Shown here: positions 1 to 7,476 of the stretch, one piece after another
How positions within the stretch are numbered: the stretch's first letter is position 1
Layout: each line of letters starts with the position of its first letter
NCBI GenBank assembly: GCA_031277685.1
Contig: JAITLV010000327.1
Location: 1-46,468, forward strand
Reading direction: 5' to 3'
Length of the DNA stretch: 46,468 nucleotides
Source: Sphingobacterium sp.
GTDB taxonomy: Bacteria; Bacteroidota; Bacteroidia; Sphingobacteriales; Sphingobacteriaceae
Translations under genes and position numbers: made by a program
Notes under the pieces: model-generated
Database searches by the model: none
What the model was told of the DNA's origin: nothing
The model's input: the letters and a program-made list of their open reading frames with translations, nothing else

Positions 1-345
1 ATTATCAATATTTCCTCTGGTCTCGCACGTTTTGCATTTCCAGGATCATCTGCCTATGGCTCGATGAAAGGAGCAATCGAGGTACTGACGAGGTATCTTG
101 CCAAAGAACTCGGTCCTCGGGGCATTGCAGCAAACGTCGTTGCTCCTGGTGCAATAGAAACTGACTTTGGTGGCGGACATGTACGGGATAACAAAGAAAC
201 AAATGCGCATATAGCTGCTGTCACCGCATTAGGGCGCGCTGGTATGCCTGACGATATTGGTGGTGTTGTTGCCTTCCTTTGCACCGAAGATGCAAGATGG
301 ATCAATGGACAACGTATAGAAGTATCCGGCGGAATGAACCTATAA
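1..345 (+). CDS. SDR family oxidoreductase, C-terminal part (5' end outside window)
   Basis: The frame is open from base 1 and ends at TAA 343-345, so only the last 114 residues are present. It is the catalytic and C-terminal half of a short-chain dehydrogenase/reductase. The active-site Ser lies in IISNISSG-like context (INISSG) and is followed 13 residues later by the YxxxK pair (YGSMK). Further on are the NVVAPGAIETDF segment that follows the substrate loop and the C-terminal VSGGM motif. The family uses NAD(P)(H) to oxidise or reduce alcohols and ketones in the cytoplasm; the glycine-rich cofactor motif is off the edge, so cofactor and substrate cannot be judged. An internal ATG at 64 would remove the catalytic Tyr and is not a start. 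A strong hairpin terminator follows. Confidence 0.93.
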   Translation: MINISSGLARFAFPGSSAYGSMKGAIEVLTRYLAKELGPRGIAANVVAPGAIETDFGGGHVRDNKETNAHIAAVTALGRAGMPDDIGGVVAFLCTEDARWINGQRIEVSGGMNL

Positions 346-364
346 TAACGGACTCCTCATCAGC

Positions 365-410
365 AAGCATATGTCCTGCTATTAGACAGTACCGGACATA
401 TGCTTATTTT
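365..410 (+). terminator. Rho-independent terminator after the SDR gene
   Basis: A perfect 12-bp inverted repeat (AAGCATATGTCC at 365-376, GGACATATGCTT at 394-405) with a 17-nt loop is followed by ATTTT. It lies 20 bp after the SDR stop codon. Confidence 0.75.
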
Positions 411-530
411 AAAATATTACGCGAATGATCGTTCATTCCTGTTATTTGTCATCATATCAATGAATATAATACTAATTTCATTTTCTCGCCAAAACAGCAA
501 CCAATACTATTAATTCGCCTATCGAATTAT

Positions 531-538
531 TAAGTTTG
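531..538 (+). promoter_or_regulatory. Bacteroidota -7 element of the metallophosphoesterase gene
   Basis: TAAGTTTG matches the TAnnTTTG consensus exactly and ends 6 nt before the ATG at 545. No TTG is seen at the expected -33 distance. The TTG inside the element is in frame with the gene but is promoter sequence rather than a start codon. The transcript would be nearly leaderless. Confidence 0.5.
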
Positions 539-544
539 CAAGCA

Positions 545-1282
545 ATGAAGATACAGCTCGCCATAATAAGTGATATACACGCCAATATAATCGCGTTGGA
601 TGAGGTATTGACGGATATAAAAAAGAGAGGCATAACACAGATCTACTGCCTGGGTGACCTAGTCGATTTCGCGCCCTGGGGTAATGAGGTGATTGAGCGT
701 ATAAAGGAAAAAAACATTCCATGCCTACTGGGAAACCACGACCAAAGGATAGCTTTTGACGAGACCATTCTTCCCTTACCTCATCATGAAGCCCTTGAAA
801 CTATAAATCGTGAAATCGCAATCAACCTTAGCAAAAAGGAAATTACCTCTGTTCATAAAAATTGGTTAAAGACATTACCTTATAATATTGAGCTGACATT
901 TAAATTAGGTAACTGCCTTAGAAAAATACTTCTTGTTCACGCCAGTCTAGAAAGTAACGACGAATACATCCACGAGTCAACACCGAAATCCGAACTATTT
1001 ACGCCATTGAGGCAAAGGGCGGTAGATATGTTAATTATGGGGCATACCCACCATTCCTATATCCAAAAGTATAAAGAAGTCCTATTTATCAATTGTGGAT
1101 CGGTGGGACGCAGCAAAGAAAAAGACAAAAAGGCGTCCTATGCTTTGGTTACGCTGACGGATGAAGGGATAGATGCTCAAATAGTCAAGGTAGATTATCC
1201 GATAAAGCAAGTTATTGACGCTATTTATCACAGTGATATTCCTGATTTCTATGGAGATTTTTTAAGTGCAGAAGATAATTGA
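545..1282 (+). CDS. Metallophosphoesterase (YfcE/MJ0936-like calcineurin-type fold)
   Basis: This 245-residue cytoplasmic protein carries the binuclear-metal phosphoesterase signature in order: DIHAN near residue 10, GDLVDF near 37, GNHD near 65, an HA (LLVHASLE) and GHTHHS near 165, then NCGSVG, which is usual for the YfcE/MJ0936 group. Members hydrolyse phosphomonoesters or phosphodiesters, or cyclic nucleotides, with Mn or Ni; the substrate here is unknown. The ATG at 545 is preferred to the in-frame TTG at 536 because that TTG belongs to a TAnnTTTG promoter element and the natural N-terminus of the fold starts MKIQLAIISD. It stands alone between a terminator and a 260-bp gap, so context gives no clue to the pathway. 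Confidence 0.92.
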   Translation: MKIQLAIISDIHANIIALDEVLTDIKKRGITQIYCLGDLVDFAPWGNEVIERIKEKNIPCLLGNHDQRIAFDETILPLPHHEALETINREIAINLSKKEITSVHKNWLKTLPYNIELTFKLGNCLRKILLVHASLESNDEYIHESTPKSELFTPLRQRAVDMLIMGHTHHSYIQKYKEVLFINCGSVGRSKEKDKKASYALVTLTDEGIDAQIVKVDYPIKQVIDAIYHSDIPDFYGDFLSAEDN

Positions 1283-1544
1283 TAGGCGAAAAAATCGAGG
1301 CTACTTCAACGTTAGCCCCAAACGCCTGAAAACTTTTCTACGTACTGCAACTATGATATATTGGTAATAATAACCTCGAACAAAAAAATACTCACTAACA
1401 ATAAGTTAACCCAATATAAAGAATAATAAAATTGTTTGTAAATTAGAATTAGAAAAGGATTGAGTCTGATAATACCGGGCATGATTAAAAAAACAGAAGT
1501 TTTTGCCCGAGCAAGAAAAAACAATCAATTGAAATTAATACGAA

Positions 1545-2012
1545 ATGGAAAGACAACTATTTCTTGCAAACAGGCTCAGAGAAGTTTTATTAAACGGTCA
1601 TTGGATTGCAAACACCAATTATCAGGAACAATTGTACGACATCAGTTGGGAACAGGCGACATTTAAGATCAGTACGTTAAATACGATTGCTGCACTCACT
1701 TATCATATCAATTATTATTTAAAAGGATTGATTGCTACATTTGAAACAGGAAAGCTAGAAATTAGTGACAAATATAGTTTTGACCTGCCTGACATAACCG
1801 AAAAGGACGATTGGGATAAACTTCGGTCTGATTTTCTGATAAATGCAGCTCTTTTTGCCGATAAAGTCGAGCAACTTGATACCGAAATTTTTGATCAACC
1901 TTTTTTTGATGAAAAATATGGTTCTTATCTAAGAAATATTGAAGGGATAATTGAACACTGCTATTACCATCTGGGACAGATTGTATTAATCAAGAAAATG
2001 ATCAATCAATGA
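1545..2012 (+). CDS. DinB-like / DUF1572-type four-helix metalloprotein
   Basis: This 155-residue protein shows the metal-binding histidine triad of the DinB superfamily: one His in TYHINYY (about residue 54) and an HxxxH pair in EHCYYHLGQI (residues 138 and 142) on the last helix. The sequence is helical throughout, with no signal peptide or membrane segment. Members include bacillithiol/mycothiol S-transferases and DNA-damage-inducible proteins of unknown activity, so only a thiol-transferase-like or hydrolase-like role can be suggested. It starts at ATG 1545, where homology-like sequence begins (MERQLFLANRL). It is not in an operon: the next gene is convergent, on the minus strand. The 262-bp gap upstream (1283-1544) holds no gene or clear regulatory element. 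Confidence 0.8.
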   Translation: MERQLFLANRLREVLLNGHWIANTNYQEQLYDISWEQATFKISTLNTIAALTYHINYYLKGLIATFETGKLEISDKYSFDLPDITEKDDWDKLRSDFLINAALFADKVEQLDTEIFDQPFFDEKYGSYLRNIEGIIEHCYYHLGQIVLIKKMINQ

Positions 2013-2112
2013 CATGTAAAGAACTTTCCTCCGTTTTTTCCTGTTCAGTCTGCCCGCCAATATTATTTCTTTAAAGGACCAAAATAGATTTCTCCCGGAT
2101 TGACATAACAGC

Positions 2113-2508
2113 TTAGATGATGTCATTGGCCGAGACGGAATGCTCTTGTTTGATCTTTTCCCGATATTCCAATCCCCAGCCAACTAATGATTCAGTAACT
2201 GGAACGACACTTTTTCCATAGCTTGTAATTTTATAGAAAACCCGAACAGGTTCATCGCTTGACTGACGTGACACCAATAAATTTTGTTCAAGATCCCGCA
2301 ACTCCTTTGTCAGTACCTTTGCTGAGATCCCTAGGATCTCCCGTTGCATTTTCTTGAAATGAATATCCTGAGCCTCTCGGTTCGTTAAATACCGGAGTAT
2401 CATTAATTTCCACTTTCCACCTAAAATGTCCAATGCATCACGCATTGCCCGCAGTTCCTCACTGCAGCTCGCTTCCCTGTCAATATTTTCTTGGATGATT
2501 TTACCCAT
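2113..2508 (-). CDS. HxlR family winged-helix transcriptional regulator
   Basis: This 131-residue DNA-binding protein has the full HxlR signature: LGGKWKLMILRYL (helix 1), then FKKMQREILGISAKVLTKEL (helices 2-3) and the wing VRVFYKITSYGKS, ending in the SLVGWG helix. HxlR proteins act as dimers and often repress a neighbouring oxidoreductase gene in response to thiol or quinone electrophiles. Here the gene is divergent from a quinone-oxidoreductase gene at 2685, the typical target arrangement. The family's sensing Cys is not clear; one Cys is in the N-terminal ASCSEEL, near the position used by HypR/YodB-type sensors. The ATG at 2508 is chosen; an in-frame GTG at 2535 would add nine residues. 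Confidence 0.92.
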   Translation of the reverse strand: MGKIIQENIDREASCSEELRAMRDALDILGGKWKLMILRYLTNREAQDIHFKKMQREILGISAKVLTKELRDLEQNLLVSRQSSDEPVRVFYKITSYGKSVVPVTESLVGWGLEYREKIKQEHSVSANDII

Positions 2509-2549
2509 TAATTTTCCAAAAGCACTAGTTACCACTTGTTAACCACCAA

Positions 2550-2579
2550 CAAATATAGATCAAAACTAACTTAAATTTG
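2550..2579. promoter_or_regulatory. Divergent -7 elements between hxlR-type gene and oxidoreductase
   Basis: The minus strand has TATATTTG (2557 to 2550) directed at the HxlR gene, and the plus strand has TAAATTTG (2572 to 2579) directed at the oxidoreductase gene. Both match TAnnTTTG and are only 14 bp apart, so one bound regulator dimer could cover both. Neither has a clear TTG at -33. Confidence 0.45.
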
Positions 2580-2684
2580 TCATAATAACTCTTCAGAATA
2601 AAAAAATATGGTACGATCATAAGAAACTATCAGTTTCAAATAAATTGGATTTTGCCAATACGGTTTTATATAAACGAATACGAG

Positions 2685-3680
2685 ATGAATGCTGTCATTT
2701 TAAATAAAAACAATCAATTGATCAATGCCGAAGTTGTATTACGCCAATTAAAACCACAGGAAATAAAGATTAGAATAATCGCATCCGCACTCAATCCCAT
2801 CGATTATCAAATGCGTGAAAATGAATACGAGAGAAGGTATTTATTTTCGCCAATTTTAGGACGGGAAGGGGCGGGCATAGTTACAGATGTAGGTTCTGAA
2901 GTCATAGATTTCGTTATCGGTGACGAGGTTTACTTCGCTTGTGGTAGTATGGGAAGCAATGGCACCTATTCAGAATACATCCTATTACCCGCCGCATTAG
3001 CCGCTAGAAAACCTAAGAATGTCACTTTTGAACAAGCAGCCGCAATACCAACTTCAGGAATCACCGCATTACAAGTTTTTGATCGCGCAGCCATTACTGC
3101 ACCCGACAAAGTATTTCTTACAGGTGCTTCGGGTGGTGTGGGCCTTTTTTTACTAAAACTACTGTTGGCCAATGGCATAAAAAACATTATCGTTACTGCT
3201 GGAAATGCAATAGGTATCGAAAGACTGTATCAGCTGGGATTAACCAACGACAATATCATCGATTACAAACAAGATAATTTGATCGACCTACTAAAAAACA
3301 AGATTCATAATCAAAGATTCGACTTCTGTATTGATGCGGTCGGCAATACCCTCTCAGAAGTGGCTGCAGCAGTATTGAAGCCCTATGGCTGCTATATTGA
3401 TATTACCCACTTTACCACAACCTCCGCGAGAGATACCCTATTTAGCTCTGCAGCTAAAATCATCAATATCTCCAACTTTATTCATGCGCAAAACCTCAAT
3501 TATATCTATTTCAAACAGGCATTGAACCGCCTCACGAACTATATTGAGGAAGAAATTATACAAGCTGTACCTATTTATCCGATCGGTGGTCTGACCTCAG
3601 AGACGATCGAAAAAGGACATCAGTTATTAAAAAATAACAAAACCGAAGGTCACAAATTAATTATACACAACCCGTCATAA
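2685..3680 (+). CDS. Zinc-independent MDR family NADPH:quinone oxidoreductase
   Basis: This 331-residue cytoplasmic medium-chain dehydrogenase/reductase has the GroES-like N-terminal domain (NPIDYQMR, then GREGAGIVTDVGSEV and GDEVYF) and a Rossmann domain with the nucleotide motif TGASGGVGLFLLKL near residue 155. The structural-zinc Cys cluster and catalytic-zinc ligands of true alcohol dehydrogenases are absent, which places it with the quinone reductase/zeta-crystallin group that reduces quinones or alpha,beta-unsaturated carbonyls with NADPH. The start at ATG 2685 gives MNAVILN; an in-frame TTG at 2652 adds an unlikely leader. It is divergent from the HxlR gene, its probable repressor, and one base separates its stop from the cupin gene. 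Confidence 0.92.
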   Translation: MNAVILNKNNQLINAEVVLRQLKPQEIKIRIIASALNPIDYQMRENEYERRYLFSPILGREGAGIVTDVGSEVIDFVIGDEVYFACGSMGSNGTYSEYILLPAALAARKPKNVTFEQAAAIPTSGITALQVFDRAAITAPDKVFLTGASGGVGLFLLKLLLANGIKNIIVTAGNAIGIERLYQLGLTNDNIIDYKQDNLIDLLKNKIHNQRFDFCIDAVGNTLSEVAAAVLKPYGCYIDITHFTTTSARDTLFSSAAKIINISNFIHAQNLNYIYFKQALNRLTNYIEEEIIQAVPIYPIGGLTSETIEKGHQLLKNNKTEGHKLIIHNPS

Positions 3681-3681
3681 C

Positions 3682-4149
3682 ATGAAAACCATACCACGAA
3701 GAATCGTCACTGGAGAACGAGAAGGAAAATCATATATTGCCCAAGACAGCATCGTAGCGAATATTTCTGAACATTATCCCAATCTTATTATTTCAGACAT
3801 CTGGCAGACAAGTCAGATGCCAGCTCAGTTTAGGGAAGAAAATCCTATCGAAAATTCAGCGATACCACAAGTCATCAAAAATGGAACATACTTCCGTTAC
3901 GTGCAAATACCACCAGATAAACAACTTGGTGTTGAAGCAGCAATTGGCAAGCCCCACCCCTTGATGCACCAGACCCCCAGCTTAGACTACATCGTTATTC
4001 TTTCGGGAGAAATCTATCTGATTACTGATACCGAAGAAACTATGTTACAAGCTGGAGATATTGTTATCCAACGTGGTACCAACCACGCCTGGAGCAACCG
4101 TTCAGATCAAATGTGTCTGCAATTGGCGATTCTTATTGATGCCCAATAA
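3682..4149 (+). CDS. Cupin-domain protein
   Basis: This 155-residue protein has a single cupin barrel in its C-terminal half: HPLMHQTPSLDYIVILSGEI (motif 1) and LQAGDIVIQRGTNHAWSN (motif 2). Candidate metal ligands are two His and an Asp or Glu in motif 1 and the His of NHAW. The first 70 residues are not recognisable as a domain. Proteins of this build occur beside oxidoreductases and may bind or oxygenate small carbonyl or aromatic compounds, but the substrate is unknown. The ATG is two bases after the preceding stop codon, so it is almost certainly co-transcribed with the quinone oxidoreductase under HxlR control. A terminator follows at 4213. Confidence 0.87.
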   Translation: MKTIPRRIVTGEREGKSYIAQDSIVANISEHYPNLIISDIWQTSQMPAQFREENPIENSAIPQVIKNGTYFRYVQIPPDKQLGVEAAIGKPHPLMHQTPSLDYIVILSGEIYLITDTEETMLQAGDIVIQRGTNHAWSNRSDQMCLQLAILIDAQ

Positions 4150-4212
4150 TAAAGTTTCTGTTAAATTACCAGAGGCAAGCGTCGATGGGTAACACGTATC
4201 GCTAAGTACGGC

Positions 4213-4247
4213 TCCATCCTGTGATTCGATCAGGATGGATTTATTTT
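4213..4247 (+). terminator. Terminator of the oxidoreductase-cupin operon
   Basis: A 9-bp perfect stem (TCCATCCTG 4213-4221, CAGGATGGA 4231-4239) with a 9-nt loop is followed by TTTATTTT. Confidence 0.75.
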
Positions 4248-4268
4248 GCATTGCTAACGCAAATTAGT

Positions 4269-4276
4269 TAAGTTTG
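4269..4276 (+). promoter_or_regulatory. -7 element of the first Crp/Fnr-type gene
   Basis: TAAGTTTG fits TAnnTTTG exactly and ends 6 nt before the ATG at 4283. This spacing predicts a nearly leaderless mRNA. No TTG is found at the usual -33 distance. Confidence 0.45.
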
Positions 4277-4282
4277 ATTTCG

Positions 4283-4849
4283 ATGATAGCAGCCTACTTT
4301 CAGTCTTTGCGTCTTTTTGATCAGGAAGAAATCGCCCAGATTGTTCCGCTTTTTGAATATAGAAAGCTAAACAAAAACGACTTCTTTGTCAAAGAAAATC
4401 AACCCTGCAATGAGGTCGCCTTCATTGCTTCAGGAATCTTTCGTTCGTATTACACTACTTCAAATGCGGAAGATGTCACCTATTGTTTCCGGTTTCCCAA
4501 CAGCTTAATGGCAGCTTACTCATCTTTTATCACCAGTGGACCAAGTGTTGAGACAATGCAGGCCATCTCTCCTGCCGAACTTTGGGTGATCAAAAAAAGC
4601 ACTATTGACACCCTTGCCGCTGAAAGTCTGGTTTGGACAAAATACCTTAAGATGATCGCTGAACAACAATATCTGGAGCTTGAAAAACGTATTTTTCAAC
4701 TGCAAAAAGAAACAGCCCTCCAGCGTTATGTGACCCTAATCCGGAATCAACCCGAATTTATCCAGCAAATCCCCCTACAGTATTTAGCTTCGTACCTCGG
4801 CATCACCCAACGGCATTTAAGCCGAATCCGGAGCGAAATTACATTTTAG
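4283..4849 (+). CDS. Crp/Fnr family transcriptional regulator
   Basis: This 188-residue protein has an N-terminal cyclic-nucleotide-binding-like beta-roll (residues about 10-120; NEVAFIASGIFRSYY is the typical core) and a C-terminal helix-turn-helix ending LASYLGITQRHLSRIRSEI. Bacteroidota have many such short Crp-like proteins. The beta-roll lacks the conserved phosphate-binding RxS of true cAMP sensors, and there are no FNR-type Fe-S cysteines (a lone Cys in QPCNEV and one in TYCFRF), so the effector is unknown. The ATG 4283 start is preferred to the in-frame TTG at 4274, which lies inside the promoter element. It is followed 59 bp later by a flavoprotein oxidoreductase gene that it may control. 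Confidence 0.92.
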   Translation: MIAAYFQSLRLFDQEEIAQIVPLFEYRKLNKNDFFVKENQPCNEVAFIASGIFRSYYTTSNAEDVTYCFRFPNSLMAAYSSFITSGPSVETMQAISPAELWVIKKSTIDTLAAESLVWTKYLKMIAEQQYLELEKRIFQLQKETALQRYVTLIRNQPEFIQQIPLQYLASYLGITQRHLSRIRSEITF

Positions 4850-4882
4850 ACATTTGTCCTACATTTCAAGTATTGGTACTTT

Positions 4883-4890
4883 TACTTTTG
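4883..4890 (+). promoter_or_regulatory. -7 element before the NAD(P)H oxidoreductase gene
   Basis: TACTTTTG matches TAnnTTTG and ends 18 nt before the ATG at 4909. No well-spaced TTG is present upstream. This suggests that the flavoprotein gene can be transcribed separately from the Crp/Fnr gene. Confidence 0.4.
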
Positions 4891-4908
4891 TGTTATCAGA
4901 AAAATAAC

Positions 4909-5490
4909 ATGAAGAAAAAAATACTTGTCATCAACGGTCACCCGAATAGCGAATCCTTCAATTTTGGTATTGCTGCAGCGTACAAGGCCGGTGCTGAAGA
5001 ATCGGGTGCAGAAGTGCGTTCCATCAATATCGCAGATCTGAGTTTTAATCCCAATCTACAGTTTGGCTATCGAAAGCGAACGGAACTCGAACCAGATCTT
5101 CTGCACGCTTGGGAGCAAATCCTTTGGGCTGATCATTTAGTTTGGATACACCCAGTTTGGTGGGGCGGCATTCCCGCCATTATGAAAGGTTTCATTGATA
5201 GACTCTTTCTACCTGGTTTTGCTTTCCAATACCGCGAGAATTCTCTGTTTTGGGACAAATTATTGAAAGGGAAATCTGCCCGAATTATAACAAGCTTAGA
5301 TCAACCCGGCTGGTATTACGCACTTGTCTATGGCAAACCTAGTGTAAATCAGCTCAAAAGATCCACCTTATTATTTTGTGGTATATCTCCAGTAAAAGTC
5401 ACCTACATTGGAATTATAAAGACTTCGGATAACATAAAGCGGGATAAATGGCTCCATAAAATCAAACTGCTCGGGCAAAAACATGATTAA
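4909..5490 (+). CDS. NAD(P)H-dependent flavodoxin-like quinone oxidoreductase
   Basis: This 193-residue cytoplasmic protein belongs to the NAD(P)H dehydrogenase (quinone)/KefF-MdaB flavodoxin-2 family. The FMN/FAD phosphate loop is NGHPNSESFN near residue 9, and the flavin-ring loop is WIHPVWWGGIPAIMKGFIDR near residue 83. Enzymes of this type perform two-electron reduction of quinones and other electrophiles, avoiding semiquinone radicals. The start MKKKILVING at 4909 fits the family; an in-frame TTG at 4873 would add 12 unlikely residues. It sits between a Crp/Fnr-type regulator and a PurA paralogue, and lies close to a second quinone-reductase locus (2685), so the region has a redox-stress flavour. 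A hairpin follows the stop codon. Confidence 0.93.
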   Translation: MKKKILVINGHPNSESFNFGIAAAYKAGAEESGAEVRSINIADLSFNPNLQFGYRKRTELEPDLLHAWEQILWADHLVWIHPVWWGGIPAIMKGFIDRLFLPGFAFQYRENSLFWDKLLKGKSARIITSLDQPGWYYALVYGKPSVNQLKRSTLLFCGISPVKVTYIGIIKTSDNIKRDKWLHKIKLLGQKHD

Positions 5491-5494
5491 AATT

Positions 5495-5519
5495 CACTTG
5501 ATTTCTAAGCAATCAAGTG
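5495..5519 (+). terminator. Hairpin after the flavoprotein gene
   Basis: A 9-bp perfect stem (CACTTGATT 5495-5503, AATCAAGTG 5511-5519) with a 7-nt loop starts 5 bp after the stop codon. There is no U-tract, so it may be a weak terminator or an mRNA 3'-end stabiliser. Confidence 0.5.
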
Positions 5520-5561
5520 TATAAGAAAAAACGTGACCACTTCTTTTTTGCCAAATGACAA

Positions 5562-5591
5562 TTGTCCTCTTCCTACTCCGCCTTAACTTTG
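5562..5591 (+). promoter_or_regulatory. Full Bacteroidota promoter of the purA paralogue
   Basis: TTG (5562-5564), 19 nt, then TAACTTTG (5584-5591) fits the consensus in sequence and spacing. Transcription would start near 5596-5598, which rules out the in-frame TTG at 5562 as translation start and supports ATG 5613. Confidence 0.7.
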
Positions 5592-5612
5592 ATCCATAAA
5601 TTTTACAACAAT

Positions 5613-6887
5613 ATGGATATTTTAATTGGCCTCCAATGGGGTGATGAAGGTAAAGGAAAAATCATTGATCTGATCAGCCGTGATTATGACATTATTGCCC
5701 GATTCAATGGTGGCGCGAACGCTGGACATAGTATTTATCACAAAGACAAACGGATCACATTAAAACTCCTTCCCTCGGGAATCTTTTATCCGCATATCAA
5801 AAATATTATCGGCACGGCAGTAGTGATTGATCCTGTAGCCCTCAAAGCCGAAATACAACAGGTTCAGACCATTACTTCGGATTCCGACCTAATCGATCGA
5901 ATCCTAGTTTCACAGAAGGCACACCTTGTATTACCTACCTACAAGTATTGGGATATGTACTATGAGGATTCGCCACAGTATCGTACAATTGGGACAACTA
6001 AAAATGGGATTGCACCAACCTATTCCAACAAAATACTTCGACAAAATATCCGTGTCGGGGATATTTTGTCCAAAGATTTCGAAACCGATGTGTTCCATAT
6101 CCTTAATCAACAGTACGCTGAGCTCGAGGCTTTAGGACAGGATATGCCGGAGATACAGGAATTATATACTAATTTTTTAGAAGGATGTTACTTTTTAAAG
6201 AAATTACAAATTACCGATACAGAAATTATTATTAATGAAGCTCTTCGGGAAAACAAGAAGGTATTGGCAGAGGGAGCTCAGGCCACCCTATTGGATATAG
6301 ACCATGGCACTTATCCTTACGTAACCTCTTCAAATACTATTGCGTCTGCCGCATGTGTTGGTTTAGGCGTATCACCCAAGCTTATTGACAAGATTTATGG
6401 TGTTACCAAAGCCTATTGTACACGTGTTGGAAACGGCATATTTCCAACAGAGATAACCGGTTCCCTTGCAGATGAGCTACGGGAAAAAGGAGGTGAATTC
6501 GGATCTAATACGAAACGACCACGTAGAGTAGGTTGGCTTGATTTACCTGCTTTAAAATATGCTGTCATGATCAATGGTGTAACTGACCTCGTGTTGACAA
6601 AGGCAGATATCCTAAATGGTATGAACGAAGTTCCAATTTGTACTGCATACGAAATAAATGGAGAAACCAAAACCTTAGCCGCTGTTACATTTGTAGACAA
6701 TGCTCCACGGCCGATCTGGAAATTCTTAGCTGGGTGGGATACCCCGTTGAATAAAATTAACCAAACAACACAAGTTCCGAAAGAACTAAAATTATTTATA
6801 TCTTTTCTAGAAGAAGAATTAAACATTCCAGTAAAATACCTATCCACTGGACCGCAACGAGAAGAATTGATTATATTAGGTAATTAA
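5613..6887 (+). CDS. purA: Adenylosuccinate synthetase, divergent paralogue
   Basis: This 424-residue protein has the full PurA fold. PurA joins IMP and aspartate using GTP to give adenylosuccinate, the first committed step to AMP. The N-terminal GLQWGDEGKGK loop is intact, including the catalytic Asp (E. coli D13), and NAGHS keeps the Asn38/His41 equivalents. EGAQATLLD, TSSNT and STGPQREE are also present. Several normally fixed positions differ: GTTKNGIAP where GTTGRGIGP is usual (Arg131 becomes Asn), EGAQATLL for EGAQGTLL, and FGSNTKRPRR for FGATTGRxRR in the aspartate-binding loop (Arg303 and Arg305 equivalents kept, Thr300 becomes Asn, Gly302 becomes Lys). The neighbours are redox and Crp-type genes, not purine genes, so this may be a specialised second copy. 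It forms an operon with the next Crp/Fnr gene, 10 bp downstream. Confidence 0.93.
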   Translation: MDILIGLQWGDEGKGKIIDLISRDYDIIARFNGGANAGHSIYHKDKRITLKLLPSGIFYPHIKNIIGTAVVIDPVALKAEIQQVQTITSDSDLIDRILVSQKAHLVLPTYKYWDMYYEDSPQYRTIGTTKNGIAPTYSNKILRQNIRVGDILSKDFETDVFHILNQQYAELEALGQDMPEIQELYTNFLEGCYFLKKLQITDTEIIINEALRENKKVLAEGAQATLLDIDHGTYPYVTSSNTIASAACVGLGVSPKLIDKIYGVTKAYCTRVGNGIFPTEITGSLADELREKGGEFGSNTKRPRRVGWLDLPALKYAVMINGVTDLVLTKADILNGMNEVPICTAYEINGETKTLAAVTFVDNAPRPIWKFLAGWDTPLNKINQTTQVPKELKLFISFLEEELNIPVKYLSTGPQREELIILGN

Positions 6888-6897
6888 TAGCATTAAT

Positions 6898-7476
6898 ATG
6901 GAGCAGCTTTTAGCATATATCCGAACATTTGGCCAGCTTGACAAGCGAGAGGAAAGTCTGATCAAGCAAGCATTTGAGAAGAAGAGTATTCCAAAAGCTA
7001 CCTATTTTGTCACCTGCGGAAAGGTTACCAATAGTATAGCCTTCGTGGAAAGTGGCGTATTTCGTTCCCTTTATTATAATAATAAAGGTGATGATTTTAC
7101 ACGATACTTTATCTACGAAGGTCGCTTTATTGGAGATTATCAAAGTTTTTTGGATCGAACTCCATCCAACGACTACATCGAATCAGTTACCGATACACAG
7201 CTATGGAGCCTAGATATCAATAATTTTTTGTTATTAGAAAAGGAAATCCACATCTGGCCATTATTAATGGCTAAGCTGTACGGATTTGTCATTGAAAGCA
7301 AATTAAAAACGGCAAATACCATGCTGAATCTCGATGCCAGCGAACGCTATCTACTGTTCCTAAAGCTTTATCCCGGACTGGCAAATCGCGTACCTTTAGC
7401 AATGCTCGCCTCCTATTTGGGGATTACCGCGTCTTCTTTAAGCCGCATCCGAAAAAATATCACACAGGGATACTAA
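6898..7476 (+). CDS. Second Crp/Fnr family transcriptional regulator
   Basis: This 192-residue protein has the same layout as the regulator at 4283: a beta-roll domain (SIAFVESGVFRSLYY core near residue 45) and a C-terminal helix-turn-helix (LASYLGITASSLSRIRKNI). The two are clear paralogues, with similar length and nearly the same recognition helix, but are diverged elsewhere. It starts at ATG 6898, 10 bp after the purA paralogue, so both share a transcript. Its effector is unknown; no Fe-S cysteines or cAMP-type RxS are visible. Its stop overlaps the stop region of the convergent lipoprotein gene by 4 bp. Confidence 0.92.
   Translation: MEQLLAYIRTFGQLDKREESLIKQAFEKKSIPKATYFVTCGKVTNSIAFVESGVFRSLYYNNKGDDFTRYFIYEGRFIGDYQSFLDRTPSNDYIESVTDTQLWSLDINNFLLLEKEIHIWPLLMAKLYGFVIESKLKTANTMLNLDASERYLLFLKLYPGLANRVPLAMLASYLGITASSLSRIRKNITQGY

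Noticed and set aside
7473..7476. Four-base overlap of convergent stop codons as a regulatory overlap
   Set aside because: A 4-bp stop overlap between convergent genes is common and gives no evidence of function.
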